This document shows, in pieces, positions 5,789 to 8,341 of a stretch of 8,341 nt of DNA (the first letter of the stretch is position 1; each line of letters starts with the position of its first letter). The stretch lies in NCBI GenBank assembly GCA_009925955.1, contig RFPX01000050.1:1-8341 (forward strand), given 5' to 3'. Source of the DNA: Betaproteobacteria bacterium (GTDB lineage: Bacteria > Pseudomonadota > Gammaproteobacteria > Burkholderiales > Burkholderiaceae_C). The notes beneath the pieces are model-generated. The model was not told the DNA's origin. It made no database searches and worked only from the letters and a program-made list of their open reading frames with translations. A program made the translations under genes and the position numbers.

Positions 5789-7041
5789 TCACAGGCTGTA
5801 GTACATGTCGAATTCCACGGGGTGCGTGGCCATGCGGAACCGGGTGACTTCCTGCATCTTGAGGTCGATGTAGGCATCGATGTAGGCATCGGTGAACACG
5901 CCGCCCTTGGTCAGGACGCGAAGGCCAGGTAGGGGTTGGCCATGGGATCGGGGAAACGCGCTTCGATGCGGCGGCCCTTGGGGTTGGCCACGTACGGAAT
6001 GCGGATCGAGGCCGAGCGGTTACGCGAGCTGTAGGCCAGCTTCACCGGTGCCTCAAAGCCCGGCACCAAACGCTTGTAGCTGTTGGTGGTCGGGTTGGTG
6101 ATGGCGTTCAGCGCGCGGGCGTGCTTGATGATGCCGCCGATGTAGTACAGCGCGAAGTCGCTCAGGCCCGCATAGCCGTCACCGGCGAACAGGTTCTTGC
6201 CATCCTTCCACACGGACTGGTGCACGTGCATGCCGCTGCCGTTGTCGCCCACCAGGGGCTTGGGCATGAAGGTGGCGGTCTTGCCGTAGGCGGCAGCCAC
6301 GTTGTGGATCACGTACTTCTGCAGTTGCAGCCAGTCGGCGCGCTCGATCAGCGTGCTGAACTTGGTGCCGATTTCCATCTGACCGGCGTTGGCCACTTCG
6401 TGGTGGTGCACTTCAACGGGAATGCCCAGGGACTCGAGGATCAGGCACATCTCCGAGCGCATGTCTTGGCCGGAATCCACCGGGGGCACGGGGAAGTAGC
6501 CACCCTTGACGGTGGGCCGATAGCCCTTGTTGCCGTGCTCGTAGTTCTTGCCGGTGTTCCAGGCGGCTTCCTCGGATTCAATCTCGAAGAAGGCCCCGCC
6601 CATCTCGTTGCCCCAGCGCACGCTGTCAAAGATGAAGAACTCGGGCTCGGGACCGAAGTAGGCGGTATCACCCAAGCCGGAGGCACGCATGTAGGCCTCC
6701 GCACGCTTGGCCAGCGAACGCGGATCGCGCTCGTAGGGCTTGCCGTCGCTGGGCTCGATGACATCGCAGGTCAGGATCAGGGTCGGCTCTTCGAAGAAAG
6801 GGTCGATGTTGGCCGTGTTGGCATCGGGCATCAGCAGCATGTCCGATGCCTCAATGCCCTTCCAGCCGGCGATGGAGGAGCCGTCGAAGGCGTGGCCCGA
6901 CGTGAACTTGTCCTCATCGAAATGGGACACGGGCACCGAGACGTGCTGCTCCTTGCCGCGGGTATCGGTGAATCGGAAGTCAACGAACTTGACGTCGTTG
7001 TCCTTCACCATCTTCATCACGTCGGCGACGCTCTTGGACAT
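5789..7041 (-). pseudogene. glnA: Type I glutamine synthetase, disrupted by an internal frameshifting deletion near the 3' end
   Basis: Glutamine synthetase makes glutamine from glutamate, ammonia and ATP. The frame runs from ATG 7041 (AGGAG at 7050-7054) to a premature TGA at 5911-5913, giving 376 residues against about 470 in the family. Present are the latch-region FDGSSIAGW at 52-60, the metal/catalytic residues Glu132 and Glu134 (GPEPEF), Glu215 and Glu223, the ATP-site KPLVGDNGSGMHVHQS at 261-276 with His272, NPTTNSYKRLVPG at 316-328, SRNRSASIRIP at 339-349 and RIEARFPDPMANPYL at 358-372. After LAFA the frame is lost. The authentic last 42 codons, ending FDMYYSL and the natural stop at 5789, continue in another frame from 5917. 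About 160-165 bp are missing, covering the adenylylation loop with Tyr397 equivalent. The truncated product also lacks the C-terminal helix that locks the two hexamer rings together, so a normal dodecamer is unlikely. The promoter and terminator are intact. Confidence 0.9.
5914..5922 (-). other. Deletion junction inside glnA
   Basis: On the minus strand, codons for NPYLAFA run directly into GTCCTGACCAAGGGC, which in the shifted frame gives LTKGGVFTDAYIDAYID, a stretch normally found about 55 residues later. The gene span 5789-7041 is 1253 nt, not a multiple of three. A 471-residue relative would have 1416 nt, so about 163 bp appear lost. The TGA formed across the join (5911-5913) ends translation. 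Confidence 0.8.
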
Positions 7042-7049
7042 GGGGTTTT

Positions 7050-7054
7050 CTCCT
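7050..7054 (-). promoter_or_regulatory. Ribosome binding site of glnA
   Basis: AGGAG on the minus strand, 8 nt before the ATG at 7041, followed by an A-rich spacer. It is a strong site, as expected for a highly expressed enzyme. Confidence 0.8.
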
Positions 7055-7076
7055 GGGGGCTTTCGGGTTCAGTTGA

Positions 7077-7101
7077 AGCGGGCCCCTTCTGGGGGCCCGC
7101 T
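7077..7101 (-). repeat. Strong hairpin in the glnA 5' leader
   Basis: AGCGGGCCCC, a 5-nt loop, then GGGGCCCGCT form a perfect 10-bp stem within the roughly 80-nt leader between the predicted sigma-54 start (about 7122) and the glnA ATG. The stem is not followed by a T-run, so it is not an evident terminator. It may stabilise the message; a regulatory role is unproven. Confidence 0.6.
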
Positions 7102-7132
7102 GAGCGCCATCAATTCGCGCACGCGGAACTTT

Positions 7133-7148
7133 AGCAGGGACCATGCCA
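7133..7148 (-). promoter_or_regulatory. Sigma-54 (RpoN) promoter of glnA
   Basis: On the minus strand TGGCATGGTCCCTGCT matches the -24/-12 consensus TGGCACG-N4-TTGCW at both invariant doublets (GG and GC), which are separated by exactly 10 nt. The predicted transcription start is about 7122, leaving an 80-nt leader. Type I glnA genes of proteobacteria are classically driven by such a promoter under NtrC control, and an NtrC operator lies about 97 bp upstream of the start. Confidence 0.88.
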
Positions 7149-7208
7149 GATCCCTGGGTAATCCCCGTGTCTTGCGCCCCGGGGAGGCCCCGTAGTGGGC
7201 CCCAAACA

Positions 7209-7229
7209 AATGCACTACATTGGTGCATT
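7209..7229 (-). terminator. Dyad after the cinA-like gene, possible weak terminator
   Basis: On the minus strand AATGCAC, a 7-nt loop, then GTGCATT form a 7-bp stem followed by TGTTTG, just 6 bp after the cinA-like stop. The stem is the NtrC operator dyad plus two bases each side. The stem is short and the T-run interrupted, so termination would be weak at best. Confidence 0.3.
7211..7227. promoter_or_regulatory. NtrC binding site (enhancer) upstream of glnA
   Basis: TGCACTACATTGGTGCA fits the NtrC operator pattern TGCACYANNNTGGTGCA at every defined position and closely resembles an E. coli glnA enhancer site as I remember it. Its centre (7219) is about 97 bp upstream of the predicted sigma-54 start, the usual enhancer range. 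It lies 9 bp past the cinA-like stop. Confidence 0.88.
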
Positions 7230-7235
7230 CACAAG

Positions 7236-8030
7236 CTAACGCACCATTTCAGGGCCCAAAGAGGCGCCGAATTGGTGCAGCTTGGCCTTCAACGCTGCGA
7301 ACGCCTCCAGGCTGGCCGCCTCCGACCCCTTGACGCCCAGCTCGATATGGCGCCCCCACTGGGGGTGGTCCACGCTGGGCAGGCTGAACACCTTGATGCC
7401 GGGGTGCTCGGCCTCCAGGGCCTCCATCAAGGGGGTCAGGCTGGCCTCCATCGCGCCGAACACGATCACCGAGCGCTCGGTCTGGCGCTGCGCCCCGTGC
7501 AGGTGGGCGTAGGGGCCGTCCAACAGGCTTTCAATCATCGGCCACGCCATCACCGGAAAGCCCGGCACAAAGTGCAGACGGCCCAGGCTGAAGCCGGGGA
7601 TCTTGTTGTACGGGTTCGCGATGATGTCGGCGCCCACCGGAAACACACCCATGTTCAGACGGTGCACGTTGTCCGCGCGGTCGGGCTCAAACGCCACCCC
7701 CTGCTCGGCCGCCACATCCTTCATCCGCTCCAGGATCAGGGCCTTGGCCTTGGGGTGCAGCGCCAGGCCCAAGCCCAGGGCAGCTGCCGCGCACTGCCGC
7801 GTATGGTCATCCGGTGTGGCCCCGATACCGCCGCAAGAGAACACCACGTCACCGCTGGCATGGGCGTCTCGGATCACGGCCGTGATGCGCTCGCGCTCGT
7901 CCCCCACATAGCGCGCCCAGCTCAGCTGAAGCCCCCGGGCGGCCAGGAGTTCAATGACCTTGGGCAGGTGCTTGTCCTGGCGCTTGCCCGAGAGGATTTC
8001 GTCGCCAACGATGATGAGTCCGAAGTTCAT
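7236..8030 (-). CDS. CinA N-terminal-type / molybdopterin-binding-domain protein
   Basis: A 264-residue protein with a MoCF-type (MoaB/MogA-like) fold. It opens MNFGLIIVGDEILSGKRQDKH, has YVGDERERI at 41-49 and the ligand-loop motif SCGGIGATPDDHTRQ at 65-79, then the extended part with NPYNKIPGFS, FVPGFPVMAWPM and the VFSLPSVDHPQ segment. It corresponds to what is usually annotated 'competence/damage-inducible protein A', but it is the short form: there is no C-terminal PncC-type NMN deamidase domain. The biological role of the short form is not settled; the family suggests binding or hydrolysis of a nucleotide or pterin-like ligand. The start at 8030 is set by family similarity and by the ATGA overlap with the upstream gene, which suggests translational coupling. 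The gene looks intact. Confidence 0.9.
   Translation of the reverse strand: MNFGLIIVGDEILSGKRQDKHLPKVIELLAARGLQLSWARYVGDERERITAVIRDAHASGDVVFSCGGIGATPDDHTRQCAAAALGLGLALHPKAKALILERMKDVAAEQGVAFEPDRADNVHRLNMGVFPVGADIIANPYNKIPGFSLGRLHFVPGFPVMAWPMIESLLDGPYAHLHGAQRQTERSVIVFGAMEASLTPLMEALEAEHPGIKVFSLPSVDHPQWGRHIELGVKGSEAASLEAFAALKAKLHQFGASLGPEMVR
7240..7256. promoter_or_regulatory. Possible second, weak NtrC site
   Basis: CGCACCATTTCAGGGCC retains one good half-site (GCACCATTT) and a poor second half. Its centre is 29 bp from the strong site, near three helical turns, as in paired glnA enhancers. It overlaps the last codons of the cinA-like gene, so some of the match is constrained by coding. Confidence 0.35.
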
Positions 8031-8341
8031 GGCTGTGAAGCAGCTGGGGGCGCTGACGAAGGTGGAGCGGCGGGAGCGGCAGGGTCCAGCACGGCCGCGC
8101 CGGTGGGCAAAGGGTCCAGCACTTCGCCTTCGGTGGCCAGCCTGTGGCGCTGCAAAGCAGCCAGCAGGTAATGCGCGAACCACAGGGAGGTGAGTGCAAA
8201 AACGGCGGTGTACAGCCAGATGGAGGCCACCATCACCAACGGCGCCAACACCAAGGTCAGTGCGCTGAACACCCACACCGCACCCGGTGCAGCGCCCAGC
8301 AGGCCCGACGCCACGCCGATGCCCAGAAGCGGCCAACGGTG
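8027..8341 (-). CDS. EI24-type membrane protein, C-terminal part only
   Basis: The frame is open to the window edge, so only the last 104 residues are seen, starting HRWPLLGIG. A GTG at 8312-8314 is internal, not a start. Two long hydrophobic stretches lie here, roughly SGLLGAAPGAVWVFSALTLV and PLVMVASIWLYTAVFALTSL, followed by WFAHYLLAALQRHR and a polar Ala/Pro-rich cytoplasm-like tail ending PAASQP. The SLWFAHYLLAAL ending and the position directly before a CinA-N-type gene fit the EI24 (CysZ/Etoposide-induced 2.4-like) membrane proteins of Burkholderiales, recalled from memory. The substrate is unknown. Its TGA overlaps the ATG of the next gene by 4 nt (ATGA). Confidence 0.72.
   Translation of the reverse strand, partial: HRWPLLGIGVASGLLGAAPGAVWVFSALTLVLAPLVMVASIWLYTAVFALTSLWFAHYLLAALQRHRLATEGEVLDPLPTGAAVLDPAAPAAPPSSAPPAASQP

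Noticed and set aside
5869..5892. Tandem 12-bp direct repeat (GATGTAGGCATC twice) near the glnA 3' end, suggesting a duplication
   Set aside because: It encodes DAYIDAYID, which matches the ordinary glutamine synthetase C-terminus of this lineage as I recall it, so it needs no recent duplication.
5905..5925. Programmed ribosomal frameshift to read the glnA C-terminus
   Set aside because: No slippery sequence is visible at the join, and a frame change would not restore the roughly 55 missing residues.
6121..7134. Long plus-strand open frames opposite glnA, and likewise 4164-5129 opposite ntrB and 7143-8171 opposite the cinA-like gene
   Set aside because: They mirror the codon pattern of well-supported minus-strand genes, show no family motifs, and the first and third run through the glnA control region.
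1..8341. CRISPR array, transposon ends, phage genes, toxin-antitoxin or defence genes
   Set aside because: None were found; the deletions are not flanked by visible insertion-sequence remnants or target duplications.

Overview
The window is GC-rich chromosomal DNA that most resembles Betaproteobacteria, order Burkholderiales, probably Comamonadaceae. This is judged from remembered protein similarity (ExoIII, NtrB/NtrC, GlnA, the CinA-N protein, the EI24 C-terminus) and from the gene order; no search was run. There are no tRNA or rRNA genes, CRISPR arrays, insertion sequences or phage genes. It looks like a housekeeping nitrogen-regulation locus (glnA-ntrB-ntrC) with neighbours, not a mobile island.

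Layout. Plus strand, 1-2949: the 3' part of an S10 serine carboxypeptidase-like gene, a small His-rich DUF4337-type membrane protein, and exodeoxyribonuclease III (xth). These converge with a 7-bp gap on a minus-strand block, 2957-7041: ntrC, ntrB, a small exported protein of unknown function, and glnA. Upstream of glnA (7042-7235) is a classic nitrogen-regulated control region, with a sigma-54 -24/-12 element and a near-perfect NtrC operator. Further upstream on the same strand is a CinA-N/molybdopterin-binding-like gene, overlapped by 4 nt with the end of an EI24-type membrane protein that runs off the window.

The main surprise is that two members of the nitrogen circuit carry internal deletions while their flanks are intact. 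ntrC lacks about 90 codons in frame. This removes nearly all of the receiver domain, including the phospho-accepting Asp and the conserved Lys, and joins its first beta strand directly to its last helix. glnA lacks about 160-165 bp near the 3' end. This removes the adenylylation-site loop (Tyr397 equivalent) and puts the final 42 codons out of frame, so translation stops at 376 residues. ntrB, the kinase for the missing receiver, is intact, and so are the sigma-54 promoter, the operator and the glnA terminator. Both lost segments contain the covalent-modification site of their protein. This may be real decay or rewiring of nitrogen control, or an assembly or sequence artefact; read-level checking decides.

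In an intact relative, NtrB would phosphorylate NtrC under nitrogen limitation, and NtrC-P would bind the upstream operator and drive sigma-54 transcription of glnA. Here the DNA-binding and AAA+ parts and their target site remain, but the phospho-switch and the C-terminus of the target enzyme are gone.
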